Below, piece by piece: positions 7,845 to 15,322 of a DNA stretch of 36,579 nucleotides. The notes below the pieces were generated by a model that did no database searches, was not told where the DNA came from, and saw only the letters and a list, made by a program, of their open reading frames with translations. The position numbers were made by a program, and so were the translations under genes. Numbering within the stretch: the stretch's first letter is position 1; every line of letters starts with the position of its first letter. This DNA is from Propionibacteriaceae bacterium (GTDB taxonomy: Bacteria > Actinomycetota > Actinomycetes > Propionibacteriales > Propionibacteriaceae), in the NCBI GenBank assembly GCA_031272805.1, contig JAISTC010000107.1, positions 1-36,579 of the forward strand, written 5' to 3'.

Positions 7845-8876
7845 TCACGGGGGCGGTGCGGCGGTGGAGGAGCGCACGACCAACTGGGTTGGGATCAGTG
7901 CGGCACTGGCTTCGGCGCCGTCGATGGTGGCCAGGAGCAGTTCCACGCAGCGGGCGCCGAGGGCGTCGAAGTCTTGGCGGACCGTGGTCAGGGGGGGCAC
8001 GGACTGGTCGGTGCCCTCGATGTCGTCGAAGCCGGTGACGGAGACCCGGCCCGGCACGTCGACGCCGGCGTCGCGGAACCCGCGCAGCAACCCCAGGGCG
8101 ACGAGGTCGTTGGCCGCCACGACCGCCGTCGGCAGTTCCCCGGCCAGGAACTCCATCGCCGCCGCGTAGCCGGAGGCGGCCGTCCAGTCGGCCTGGACGC
8201 GCGGCCCCGGCTCGACCCCGGCCGCGGCCAGCGCCTCGCGCCAGGCGGCCTCGCGGACCGTGGCGTGGAGGTGGTCGGAGGGGCCGGCGGCGAGGCCGAT
8301 GCGGCGGTGGCCGAGGCCCAGCAGGAGGTTCATGAGCTGGCGGATGCCCATGCCCTGGTCGACGTCCGCCGTCGGCACCCCCGCCGGGGCCGCCCCCGAC
8401 GTGACGAGGACGAGCGGGACGCGGCCGGCCGCCTGGACGGCCGTGGCGATGGCGTCCTGGTTGGGCGTGATGACGACCAGCCCGTCGACCCCCTGGTCGA
8501 TGAAGTGCGAGATGGCGTCCGTCAGGTCGAGGCCGGGACTGGACCCGACCCCGGCGACCGACACCCAGTAGCCGCGCGCCCGGGCAGCCGCCTCGACGCC
8601 GAGGAGCGCGCCGGACTGGCCGGAGAGCTGGGCGGACAGCACGATCGTCCCGATGATGTTGGTCCGCCGCGTCACGAGCGCCCGGGCCGCCAGGTTGCGG
8701 CGGTAGCCCAGGCGGTCGACGGCCGCCAGGACCCGGTCCCGCGTCGCGGGCCGGACCGACGGGTGCCCGTTGAGCACGCGCGAGACGGTCTGATGCGACA
8801 CCCCGGCGGCCGCCGCCACATCGGCCATGGCCGGCGGTGAGGCCGGCCGGCCGTCCGGCTGCGAGCGTGACGTCAC
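7845..8876 (-). CDS. LacI/GalR-family transcriptional regulator
   Basis: The 343-residue product has an N-terminal LacI helix-turn-helix (MADVAAAAGVSHQTVSRVLNG from about residue 17, hinge segment with RRNLAARALVTRR) and a periplasmic-binding-like effector domain with IGTIVLSAQLSGQS and the C-terminal VSVTGFDDIEGTDQSVPPLTTV motif. It probably binds the two TGTTAACGCTCACA palindromes and is released by the imported sugar. The GTG at 8876 has no visible Shine-Dalgarno; a TAGACT hexamer 7 bases ahead would fit a leaderless transcript. An ATG at 8828, right at the HTH, is an alternative start. The gene lies just behind the relic permease tail, so it may once have belonged to that lost transporter. 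Confidence 0.88.
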   Translation of the reverse strand: MTSRSQPDGRPASPPAMADVAAAAGVSHQTVSRVLNGHPSVRPATRDRVLAAVDRLGYRRNLAARALVTRRTNIIGTIVLSAQLSGQSGALLGVEAAARARGYWVSVAGVGSSPGLDLTDAISHFIDQGVDGLVVITPNQDAIATAVQAAGRVPLVLVTSGAAPAGVPTADVDQGMGIRQLMNLLLGLGHRRIGLAAGPSDHLHATVREAAWREALAAAGVEPGPRVQADWTAASGYAAAMEFLAGELPTAVVAANDLVALGLLRGFRDAGVDVPGRVSVTGFDDIEGTDQSVPPLTTVRQDFDALGARCVELLLATIDGAEASAALIPTQLVVRSSTAAPPP

Positions 8877-8896
8877 GGCGACAGTCTAGGCCGCGC

Positions 8897-9055
8897 TCAC
8901 ACCGTGCCCGAGGCCCGGCGCTTGTTGTACAGGTCGAAGGCGACGGCCAGTAGGAGGATGGAGCCCTTGACGACCGGCTGGACGCCCTGCGACACCCCCA
9001 TGAGCTGCATGCCGTTCGACATCACGGCCATGATCAGGCCGCCGATCATGGCGCC
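8897..9055 (-). pseudogene. Remnant of MmsB-type sugar ABC permease (C-terminal tail)
   Basis: Minus-strand translation gives a run beginning [20 protein letters not shown], continuing through VVKGSILLLAVAFDLYNKRR and ending in a TGA at 8897-8899. This matches the C-terminal end of multiple-monosaccharide (MmsB/XylH-like) permeases, about 52 residues of a protein normally near 400. The rest of the permease is absent; at its 5' side the sequence changes at about 9056 to a binding-protein fragment in another frame. Confidence 0.8.
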
Positions 9056-9233
9056 GCCTCGAAGTTGCGGATGAGCCGGTCGTAGGAGATGACCTTGATG
9101 CCCGCGGCGGCCGCGGCCTCAAGCTGGCTGGTCAGGGCCGTGCCGTCGATCGAGGCGATGATGAGGAGCTTTTCGCCCTTCGTGATCATCTGGTCGATCT
9201 GCTCGGTCTGGGGCAGGATGTCGTCGTCAGCGG
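9056..9233 (-). pseudogene. Remnant of ChvE-type sugar-binding protein (internal fragment)
   Basis: The minus strand encodes [20 protein letters not shown] followed by [13 protein letters not shown] and [13 protein letters not shown], the strongly conserved segment near the N-terminal third of ChvE-like binding proteins of the mmsAB transporter type. About 57 residues remain, with no signal peptide and no C-terminal half. Next downstream comes the permease tail in a different frame, so the ATPase gene and most of both flanking genes have been deleted. The 5' end is cut by the AAA-ATPase gene, whose stop codon overlaps it. Confidence 0.8.
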
Positions 9234-10825
9234 GTCTTGGCTAGGACTTCGCCTCGGCCGGTGACGGCGACGCCGACCTTGTGGACGGTTCGGCCCGAGC
9301 CGGCGTACTGGTCGGCGTAATGGCCCGCGTCGATCTGGTCCAGCGCCTCGTCCGCCAGGCGGTCCAATAGCGCCGCCGGGTCCACGCCCTCGCCCGTGAC
9401 GCCGTACTTGAACTCGATGACATAGGAGTGGCCGTTGGCCGCGTCCAACTGGCCGTCCAGCCGGCCGCGCGCGACCGGCGCCTCGGCCCGCAGCGTGAAC
9501 CCCAAGAACCGCATGACCACGTAGAAGACGCCGTCGTAGAAGGCCTCGTCGTGGCCGTGCAGGTGGTAGGGGATGAGCGCGTACAGGCCCGTCAGCGCCT
9601 CCTGCAGGAACTCCGGCCGGCCCTCGTCCAGGGCCTGGCGCAACGGGCGGGCCCAGGTGTCGACATCCGCGCCGTTCTGGGTCAGCGAACGGAACAGGAC
9701 CCGGCTGAGCGACTCCGTGACCTCGCGGTTGGGGAAGCCGAGGTGGTAGACCTCCATCTCCTGCGACCGGTCTACGGCCGTGACCGTGAGGAAGCCGGAT
9801 TGGAACAGCAGGGACGGCAGGGGCGCCTCCTCGATCGCGTGGGAGTCGAGTTCGACCTCTGTGATGGTCTGGCGGTCCAATTCGGGAAAGCCCCCCGGGC
9901 GGCGGGCCAGGTAGTCGACGAGGAACTTGGGAGTGCCCGTCGCATACCAGTAGGCGTTGAACCGCTCGTCGGAGAAGAACCGGAGGAGGGAGTACGGGTT
10001 GAACACGCGGTTGGCGCCGTCCCACGAGTAGCCGTCGTACCAGCGGAACACCTCGGCGCGCAGCGAGTCCGGGTCGGCGAAGGGGAGACCGCGGTCACGC
10101 CGTCCGCCGGCCACGCGGGCGAGCCGGTCCGCGAAGAGCCGGTCCAAGTCGTTGGGTGTGAAACCGGCGATCGTGGCGAAACTCGGGTTCATCGTGACGT
10201 CGGTCAGGTTGTTGAGTTGGGAGAAGACCGAGGTGCGGGCGAACTTGGAGACGCCCGTTAGGAACACGAACGCCAGGTCGGCGTCACGGGACTTGAGGAT
10301 GCCGTAGAAGCCGCCGAGGACCGCCCGGTTGGCCTCGGCCAGGCTGACATCGTCCAGGTGGTCGATGATCGGCTTGTCGTACTCGTCGATCAGCACGACG
10401 ACCCGCTGGCCGGCGGCCGCGTGCAGCGCGCGGATCAGGTTGCCGAACAGGATGGACGGGTTCGCGCCGTCGACCTCGACCCCGGCCTCGGCGGCGGTCT
10501 GCCGGAGGCTGTTGTCGAGGCCGAGGCGGACCGCCTCGGGGTCGGAGGAGTCGAACCCGCTCAGGTCCAGGCGGATGACCGGGTGGGGCGTGAAGTCGAA
10601 GTCCGTGGCGGCCAGGGCGAGGCCCTCGAACAGCTCCCGGTGCCCGGAAAAGGCTTCCTTCAGCGTGTCGACGAACAGGGACTTGCCGAACCGGCGCGGC
10701 CGCGACAGGAAGAAGTACTGGCCGGCCCGAGCGAGGTCGGCGATGGCGGCGGTCTTGTCGGCGTAGACGTAACCGCCCTCGATGATCTTGCGGAACGTCT
10801 GGACTCCCAGCGGCAAGGGCTTCAT
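9227..10825 (-). CDS. AAA-ATPase-like protein with C-terminal PD-(D/E)XK nuclease-like domain
   Basis: The 532-residue protein matches the AAA-ATPase-like (PF09820) plus PD-(D/E)XK nuclease superfamily (PF08011) architecture. Near the start are [13 protein letters not shown] and the phosphate loop region [26 protein letters not shown] near residue 150 is the Walker B-like motif, and [10 protein letters not shown] follows. The C-terminal part has YVIEFKYGV, an E-x-K nuclease-core motif. The cellular role is unknown; these proteins are multi-copy and often mobile in anaerobes. It begins at an ATG preceded by GGAGG and stands alone. It sits exactly against a truncated transporter relic, consistent with arrival by insertion or with being the boundary of a deletion. 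Confidence 0.85.
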   Translation of the reverse strand: MKPLPLGVQTFRKIIEGGYVYADKTAAIADLARAGQYFFLSRPRRFGKSLFVDTLKEAFSGHRELFEGLALAATDFDFTPHPVIRLDLSGFDSSDPEAVRLGLDNSLRQTAAEAGVEVDGANPSILFGNLIRALHAAAGQRVVVLIDEYDKPIIDHLDDVSLAEANRAVLGGFYGILKSRDADLAFVFLTGVSKFARTSVFSQLNNLTDVTMNPSFATIAGFTPNDLDRLFADRLARVAGGRRDRGLPFADPDSLRAEVFRWYDGYSWDGANRVFNPYSLLRFFSDERFNAYWYATGTPKFLVDYLARRPGGFPELDRQTITEVELDSHAIEEAPLPSLLFQSGFLTVTAVDRSQEMEVYHLGFPNREVTESLSRVLFRSLTQNGADVDTWARPLRQALDEGRPEFLQEALTGLYALIPYHLHGHDEAFYDGVFYVVMRFLGFTLRAEAPVARGRLDGQLDAANGHSYVIEFKYGVTGEGVDPAALLDRLADEALDQIDAGHYADQYAGSGRTVHKVGVAVTGRGEVLAKTR

Positions 10826-10950
10826 CGCGCACCTCCTCGGCCCACAGCCTACCGGCCAGGCGGCCGCCTCAGTCGTGGCGGCGGCTGGGCCGGTGCCGGG
10901 GCGGAACGGCTGGCCGCGTGACCCCGGGGGCGGTCGCGTAGTCTGGGGCT

Positions 10951-11403
10951 ATGTCGTTGTTCGAGAGGTTCATGGAGAAGGCCTTCCTCGACCGGCCGGG
11001 GGGCGGCTTCATCATCAAGGTCCATGAGATGGGCCAGGAGTTGGTCACGCGGTACGCCGGGTTGCGCGGGCTGCCGCCGGCCTACCTCGACCGGATCGAC
11101 CAGTGGGCGCTCGGGGTCTACCTGTTCGGGCTGGCCAACGGCCTCGGGAACAAGGAGAACATCCCGCCCATCGAGCTCGAGACGGCGATGGACGACGTCC
11201 TGGCCAGTCTGTTCGGCTACGACGCTGCCACCGCCCAGCGCTACGTCGCCACCTGGATCCAGGACCTCCTGACCGGCGACCCCCGCAACGTCAACTACTC
11301 CATCATCCGCCAGGCCGCCGGGGCCTACACGTTGTGGAAGAAGGGCAACCAGGGAGCCGTCGCCGCGGCCGTGCTGACCATCGCCAACCAACAGCGGCGG
11401 TAG
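10951..11403 (+). CDS. Uncharacterised 150-residue protein
   Basis: I do not recognise this family. The product is a soluble, mostly helical protein with no signal peptide or transmembrane segment. It has aromatic and hydrophobic positions spaced as in amphipathic helices, and a motif NSIIRQAAGAYTLW-like segment (NYSIIRQAAGAYTLWKKGNQ) near the C-terminus. The reading frame is clean, codon use is GC-rich like its neighbours and third positions are strongly G/C, so it is probably a real gene. No Shine-Dalgarno is visible; TAGTCT at 10939-10944 would place transcription start on the ATG, compatible with a leaderless mRNA. It is divergent from the AAA-ATPase gene and could share its promoter region. 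Confidence 0.65.
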   Translation: MSLFERFMEKAFLDRPGGGFIIKVHEMGQELVTRYAGLRGLPPAYLDRIDQWALGVYLFGLANGLGNKENIPPIELETAMDDVLASLFGYDAATAQRYVATWIQDLLTGDPRNVNYSIIRQAAGAYTLWKKGNQGAVAAAVLTIANQQRR

Positions 11404-11404
11404 T

Positions 11405-11556
11405 TGGGATCTTGGAGCCGGGGTTTGCCTGGCTCCACGGAAAGATCCCGGCTTTCGCCGGGATGACAAAGAGTCCTTGCCAGTGTTGTTGCGTTGCCGA
11501 CGGGGGAAGATCCCGGCTTTCGCCGGGATGACAAAGGGTGGGGCCGGGATGACAAG
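11405..11556. repeat. Family-1 half elements between convergent genes
   Basis: Two direct copies of the right arm (AAGATCCCGGCTTTCGCCGG GATGACA) lie at 11441-11468 and 11507-11533, with a shorter GCCGGGATGACAAGG at 11544-11556. A GGGATCTT at about 11407 can pair with the first AAGATCCC. The stretch separates the convergent ends of the orphan gene and the CotH gene, so the hairpins may serve as a two-way terminator. Confidence 0.8.
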
Positions 11557-11565
11557 GTCGTTCGT

Positions 11566-13740
11566 CTATACCACTCGCCTTCTGTAGCGGGCGGCGAACA
11601 CTAGGGCTCCGGCCAAGGCCAGGACCATGGCCCCTACTGTCAGCTTGTTCGCGGTGGTCCAGGTGGGCGTGGATGTGGTGGTCCGGCTGCCGAAGGCGCC
11701 GGGGCCGAAGCCGCCCATTCTGGCCGCCCCTCCGCCGGCCGGTTCCGCCGCCTCTGCCGCTTCACCCGCCGTGCTGTCGACGGGCGCCTCGCTGTCGGTT
11801 GTCGGTGTCGCCTCCGCGGTGGGCGCGGTCGGCGTGACCTCGTCCGGCGCGGCGCCGATGCCTGGCCACGCGGCGCTGCCGCGCGCCTGGTTGAAGCCCA
11901 TGGCCGACGACCCCATCGCCGTCAGGTCGATGGCCGACGCGTCGACCAGGCTCGTGGGATCGGCCGCCTGGCCGTCCGCCGTCGACGGGATGGTCCCGTC
12001 GAGCTGGCCCTGGATCGACTCGGCCCTGAGCTCGCAGAAGTCCTCGAGCGACGCGGCCGCCGCCGTGAAGTCCTCGTACGTCACGAGGGCCGTCGGGTCC
12101 CGCTCGACGTACGGCGTGATGAGGTCGATGGCCTCGCCGTACATGGCGGCAAACCGGCCGTCGGCGAAGTAGTCGACGAGGTCCTGGAGTTCGGCGTCGT
12201 ACTGGGCCTTGTACTCCTCGTCGGCGAAGATCCACGCCAGCATCGGCCGGTCCTCCATCGAGCCGGACAACAGCGGTTCGTCGATCGGGTAGTTGGCCTC
12301 GGCCGTGGCCTCGTCCACGCTGGCCGACGTGGCCGTGCCCGTCCCGCCGCCCATACCGCCCATACCGCCCATACCGCCCATGCCGCCGAAAGCCAGGTTG
12401 TAATCCCACGGGATCATCGAGAGGACGCCGTCCTCCTCGGCCAGGTAGTAGTTGTGGACCAGCGAGCCCGTGTAGGAGTCGGAGTTGAGGACGAAGTTGT
12501 GGACGGCGAAGTACGAGATGACCTCGGCCACGTCGACCGCCGCCGCCGCGTCCCCCTGGTTGAGCTCCTTGAGCGCCGCGATCAGCCGCTTCTGGTCGGT
12601 CGCGTTGGTCTTGAACAGCGCGCTGTCGAAGATCGCCGAGTACGAGGCGGGGTCGTCGTCCACGTACGCCAGCGTCGTGCCGGTCGAGGTCGACCCCCCG
12701 AAGCCCCCGGCCATGCCGCCCCCGCCCGGGGCGGTCCAGGTCCCCGTCACGTCCGTGCCCGCCGGTCCCGTCACGCCCGTCCCGGCGCCGCCCGTGACCC
12801 CGGCGTCACCCGCGTCCCCCGTAACCCCGGCATCGCCCGCATCCGCCTGGCCGCCCGGCAGCGTGCCGCCCGGCATCTGGCCCGTCTGGTCGCCGCCCAT
12901 GCCGGGGAACTGGCCCATCTGGCCACCCTGGCCGCCCTGGTCGCCGCCCATCCCCGGGAACCCGCCCATGCCCGCCGCGGTCTCACCGTCCGACGGCCAC
13001 TGGACGTTGCCCATGTCCGGCATGGTGCCGCCGCCCGGCCAGGCCGCCCCGCCCGTGACGTCGCTCTCGGCGTCGCCGAAGTCCCCGTCCGCCAACTGTT
13101 GGTTCATGTCCATCGTGTCGGGCTTGTAGAGCTTGACGTCGGACGTCGACCCGTAGACGCGCTCGGCGAACGAGTTGTCGATGCCCTCGATCGCCTGGTA
13201 GAGGCCCCAGTCCTGGCCGTTGACCGTGATCCAGATGAAGCTCGTCAGCGGCGCGTCCGCCCCCATCGCGGCCATCATCCGGTACGTCACGTAGTCCTTC
13301 ATGTACGTCGTGTCCTGGGCCAGGTTGTTGAGGACCAGGAGGTCCAGGCCGAGGTAGGTCTGGGCGGTCTGGTAGTGGTCGAACTCGACCTTGAAGCTGT
13401 AGCGGTCGGACTCCGACGACACCATGCTCGAGAGCGACGAGTTGCCCTTCGGCCTGATCCCGACATTGGCGACCTTGGTCCCGTCGACGACGACGTCCGC
13501 CGCCACGTACTCCTCGTTGATGGCGTTGTCGAGCATGGCCTGCCAGTCGTCGGCGGACATCTGGATGTCGATCGTGTGGACGCGGCTGGTGTCGAACAAC
13601 TCCGTCACATACGCCGCCACGCTGTCCTCCCGCTGCGCCAGCCCGACCGCCTGGGGCGCCCAGAGGGCGACGGTCACGCCGATGACGAGCAGGCCGGCGA
13701 CGACGATGGCGAGCAGGTCGATGTGGCGGTGTCTGATCAT
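11566..13740 (-). CDS. CotH-kinase-family membrane-anchored protein
   Basis: The 724-residue product starts with a short basic stretch and one membrane helix (about residues 9-32). A CotH kinase-like domain follows: RPKGNSSLSSM, LDLLVLNNLAQDTTYMKDYV, WGLYQAIEGID and the active-site-like MIPWDYNLAFGG near residue 445. A Gly/Met/Pro-rich insert (about residues 230-350, collagen-like GDAGDAGVTG units) and a GMGGMGG run after the active site interrupt the domain. The C-terminus is a Thr/Ala/Pro-rich stalk, a second hydrophobic helix and RYRRR. CotH kinases can phosphorylate secreted proteins with ATP, but this orthologue's substrate is unknown. It follows the DUF4956 and VTC genes, the typical partners, with only 6 bases to the upstream gene. 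Confidence 0.88.
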   Translation of the reverse strand: MIRHRHIDLLAIVVAGLLVIGVTVALWAPQAVGLAQREDSVAAYVTELFDTSRVHTIDIQMSADDWQAMLDNAINEEYVAADVVVDGTKVANVGIRPKGNSSLSSMVSSESDRYSFKVEFDHYQTAQTYLGLDLLVLNNLAQDTTYMKDYVTYRMMAAMGADAPLTSFIWITVNGQDWGLYQAIEGIDNSFAERVYGSTSDVKLYKPDTMDMNQQLADGDFGDAESDVTGGAAWPGGGTMPDMGNVQWPSDGETAAGMGGFPGMGGDQGGQGGQMGQFPGMGGDQTGQMPGGTLPGGQADAGDAGVTGDAGDAGVTGGAGTGVTGPAGTDVTGTWTAPGGGGMAGGFGGSTSTGTTLAYVDDDPASYSAIFDSALFKTNATDQKRLIAALKELNQGDAAAAVDVAEVISYFAVHNFVLNSDSYTGSLVHNYYLAEEDGVLSMIPWDYNLAFGGMGGMGGMGGMGGGTGTATSASVDEATAEANYPIDEPLLSGSMEDRPMLAWIFADEEYKAQYDAELQDLVDYFADGRFAAMYGEAIDLITPYVERDPTALVTYEDFTAAAASLEDFCELRAESIQGQLDGTIPSTADGQAADPTSLVDASAIDLTAMGSSAMGFNQARGSAAWPGIGAAPDEVTPTAPTAEATPTTDSEAPVDSTAGEAAEAAEPAGGGAARMGGFGPGAFGSRTTTSTPTWTTANKLTVGAMVLALAGALVFAARYRRRVV
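12352..12384. repeat. Short tandem repeat inside the CotH gene
   Basis: A nine-base unit (CCGCCCATA on the plus strand) is repeated about three to four times and encodes the GMG run directly after the CotH active-site motif. The unit length is a multiple of three, so copy-number change would alter loop length without a frameshift. Confidence 0.75.
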
Positions 13741-13746
13741 GGCCGC

Positions 13747-14418
13747 CTACCCGAGGTAGTCGCCGTTGTAGCCGACGAGCACGACCCGCTCGACCCCGTC
13801 GATCTCCTGCAGCGCGTTAACGAAGGAATCGTCGTTGTCCTTGAGCCGGACCTCGTAGTTCAGCTCGACCCCGGCGTCCGTCACGGTTTTGCCCTTGATC
13901 TGCGACTTGCCGACCTTGCCGCCCAGCGCCGCCACGGCCGCCTTCTCCGCGTCGGCGTCCTCGCACGTCACGACGAGGATGTACGGCAGGTCGTTGGTCC
14001 GCCGGTTGACGAAGACCAAGAGGATGATCCCGACCACGACCGACCCGAAGATGGCCAGGGGGAACAGCCCGGCCGCCAGCACGATGCCGACCGCGATCGA
14101 CCAGAACAGGAAGACGATGTCGAGCGGGTCCTTGATGGCCGTGCGGAAGCGGACGATCGACAGCGCGCCGACCATGCCGAGCGACAACACGACGTTCGAC
14201 GTGACCGCCAGGATGACGAGGGTCGTGATCATGGCGAGGGCGATCAGCGAGACGCCGAAGCTGCCCGAGTACATCACCCCCTTGAACGTCTTCTTGTAGA
14301 CGAAGAAGATGAACAGGCCGAGGCCGAACGCGGCGGCCAGCGCCAGCACCATGTCGAGGATCGTCACGCTCGCCATGTTGTCGAGGAAACTGGACTTGAA
14401 GATGTCGTCGAAGGTCAC
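13747..14418 (-). CDS. DUF4956 family membrane protein
   Basis: I choose the GTG at 14418, giving 223 residues starting VTFDDIFKSSFL (initiator read as Met), because that is where the family-like sequence begins; the open frame extends further upstream but overlaps the VTC gene. Three to four membrane helices occupy roughly residues 20-140. The conserved SLGMVGALSIVRFRTAIKDP motif lies between helices, and the C-terminal cytoplasmic domain has an alternating strand pattern with VVLVGYNGDYLG at the end. Function is unknown; the family is nearly always next to VTC polyphosphate polymerase-like and CotH genes, as here, which suggests a shared cell-envelope complex. Confidence 0.87.
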   Translation of the reverse strand: MTFDDIFKSSFLDNMASVTILDMVLALAAAFGLGLFIFFVYKKTFKGVMYSGSFGVSLIALAMITTLVILAVTSNVVLSLGMVGALSIVRFRTAIKDPLDIVFLFWSIAVGIVLAAGLFPLAIFGSVVVGIILLVFVNRRTNDLPYILVVTCEDADAEKAAVAALGGKVGKSQIKGKTVTDAGVELNYEVRLKDNDDSFVNALQEIDGVERVVLVGYNGDYLG

Positions 14419-14467
14419 GATGAGGGCTTTCTGTGCGTAGGTCCGGGTGGGTCCGGGTGGGTCGGTG

Positions 14468-15175
14468 TCAGCCGAAGGCCCGGCTGAGGGCGTACTTGGA
14501 GTTGGCCGTGGCCCGCCGGTTCGGCTGGCGCACGAGGTCGGCGATGAAGCCGGGGATGAACTGGTCGTATTTGACTTCCACGATGACCGTGCCGTCGCCG
14601 GCCGGGAGCGTGGCCAGCGTGGCCGGGTCGGCCAGCAGGTCACGGGCGAGGTAGCCCGTGCGCAGGTCGCGGTCGAGCGTGACGCGGACGTTGCCGGCCG
14701 GGTACGTGAACGGCTCGCGGGTGTACTCGACGATCGTCTTGGGGCGCAGGTGCCTGGTCACCATCAGGTGGCCCAGCTCCACGACCAGGTCACGCTCGTC
14801 GCCGCTGGTCCAGCCCGTGTCGCCCGCTTGGAGGCGGCGCACCTCCTCCGCGGTCACGCGGACCGCCCGCTTGTAACAGAGGCCCCGAACCTTGGACTTC
14901 TTCTCCAGGCGGATGAACTCGGGGGTCCGGCCGTAGTGGCGCAGCCGCCACTTGTCCCGCCGGTCCAGGCTGTCCAGCTTGTCCCGCAGCGCCCGGTCGT
15001 CCGGCGTGTCGAAGTAGAGGGAGCGGACGAGGTACTCGCCGTCGGGCAGCGCGTGGGCATCCGGCTGGAGGACGGCGCGGAGCCGGGCCCGGAGGGCCAG
15101 GTAGTCGGCCCGGTTGACGTTGTGCTTGAACTCATGGCGCCCCTGGACAGGCGCTGTCGGCCGGCGCGGCGGCAT
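14468..15175 (-). CDS. VTC-domain polyphosphate polymerase-like protein
   Basis: The 235-residue protein is a VTC domain (PF09359), the tunnel-fold triphosphate family to which the yeast polyphosphate polymerase subunit Vtc4 belongs. The N-terminal GRHEFKHNVNRADYLALRAR, then YLVRSLYFDTPDDRAL, WRLRHYGR, IRLEKKSKVRG and VIVEVKYDQFIPGF supply the expected basic and acidic residues lining the tunnel. It begins at an ATG preceded by GGGAGGAGG. It leads a three-gene operon with DUF4956 and CotH; about 49 bases with a short GTCCGGGTGG tandem separate it from DUF4956. Whether the bacterial enzyme makes polyphosphate or uses another nucleotide substrate is not shown by sequence. Confidence 0.87.
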   Translation of the reverse strand: MPPRRPTAPVQGRHEFKHNVNRADYLALRARLRAVLQPDAHALPDGEYLVRSLYFDTPDDRALRDKLDSLDRRDKWRLRHYGRTPEFIRLEKKSKVRGLCYKRAVRVTAEEVRRLQAGDTGWTSGDERDLVVELGHLMVTRHLRPKTIVEYTREPFTYPAGNVRVTLDRDLRTGYLARDLLADPATLATLPAGDGTVIVEVKYDQFIPGFIADLVRQPNRRATANSKYALSRAFG

Positions 15176-15240
15176 AGGGCCCTCCTCCCTCTTGTCCGCC
15201 GACGCTAGGTACCCCGCACTAAGGATCCTGTAAGAAGCGC

Positions 15241-15322
15241 GGGGCTACGGCCACGGTGTCAGGCCCGCCGGCTGTCGCTCGTGCCTCGCTCCGTAGCCGG
15301 CGTGCCAGACCCCGTGGCCTTA
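15241..15322. repeat. Family-3 repeat between VTC operon and oxidoreductase gene
   Basis: The sequence GGCTGTCGCTCGTGCCTCGC TCCGTAGCC, flanked by GTGTCAGGCC and GTGCCAGACC, is the same element found in more copies at 27537-27778 and 35099-35340. It reaches the stop codon of the oxidoreductase gene (TAA within CCTTAGACC on the plus strand). Confidence 0.82.

Noticed and set aside
8886-9122. 78-codon minus-strand frame over the relic region
   Set aside because: It is a different frame from both recognisable relics and encodes an Arg/Pro-rich non-protein-like string.
12771-12986. Small minus-strand frame within CotH encoding Arg/Ala-rich peptide
   Set aside because: It is a frame shadow of the low-complexity insert, not a gene.
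12454-14487. Long plus-strand open frame of 677 codons opposite CotH and DUF4956
   Set aside because: Its translation is His/Arg/Val/Asp-rich without family motifs and lies antisense to well-supported genes; high GC content produces such mirror frames.
14419-14643. N-terminal extension of the DUF4956 frame
   Set aside because: It overlaps the end of the VTC gene and has Ser/Arg-rich shadow composition; family-like sequence starts at the GTG at 14418.
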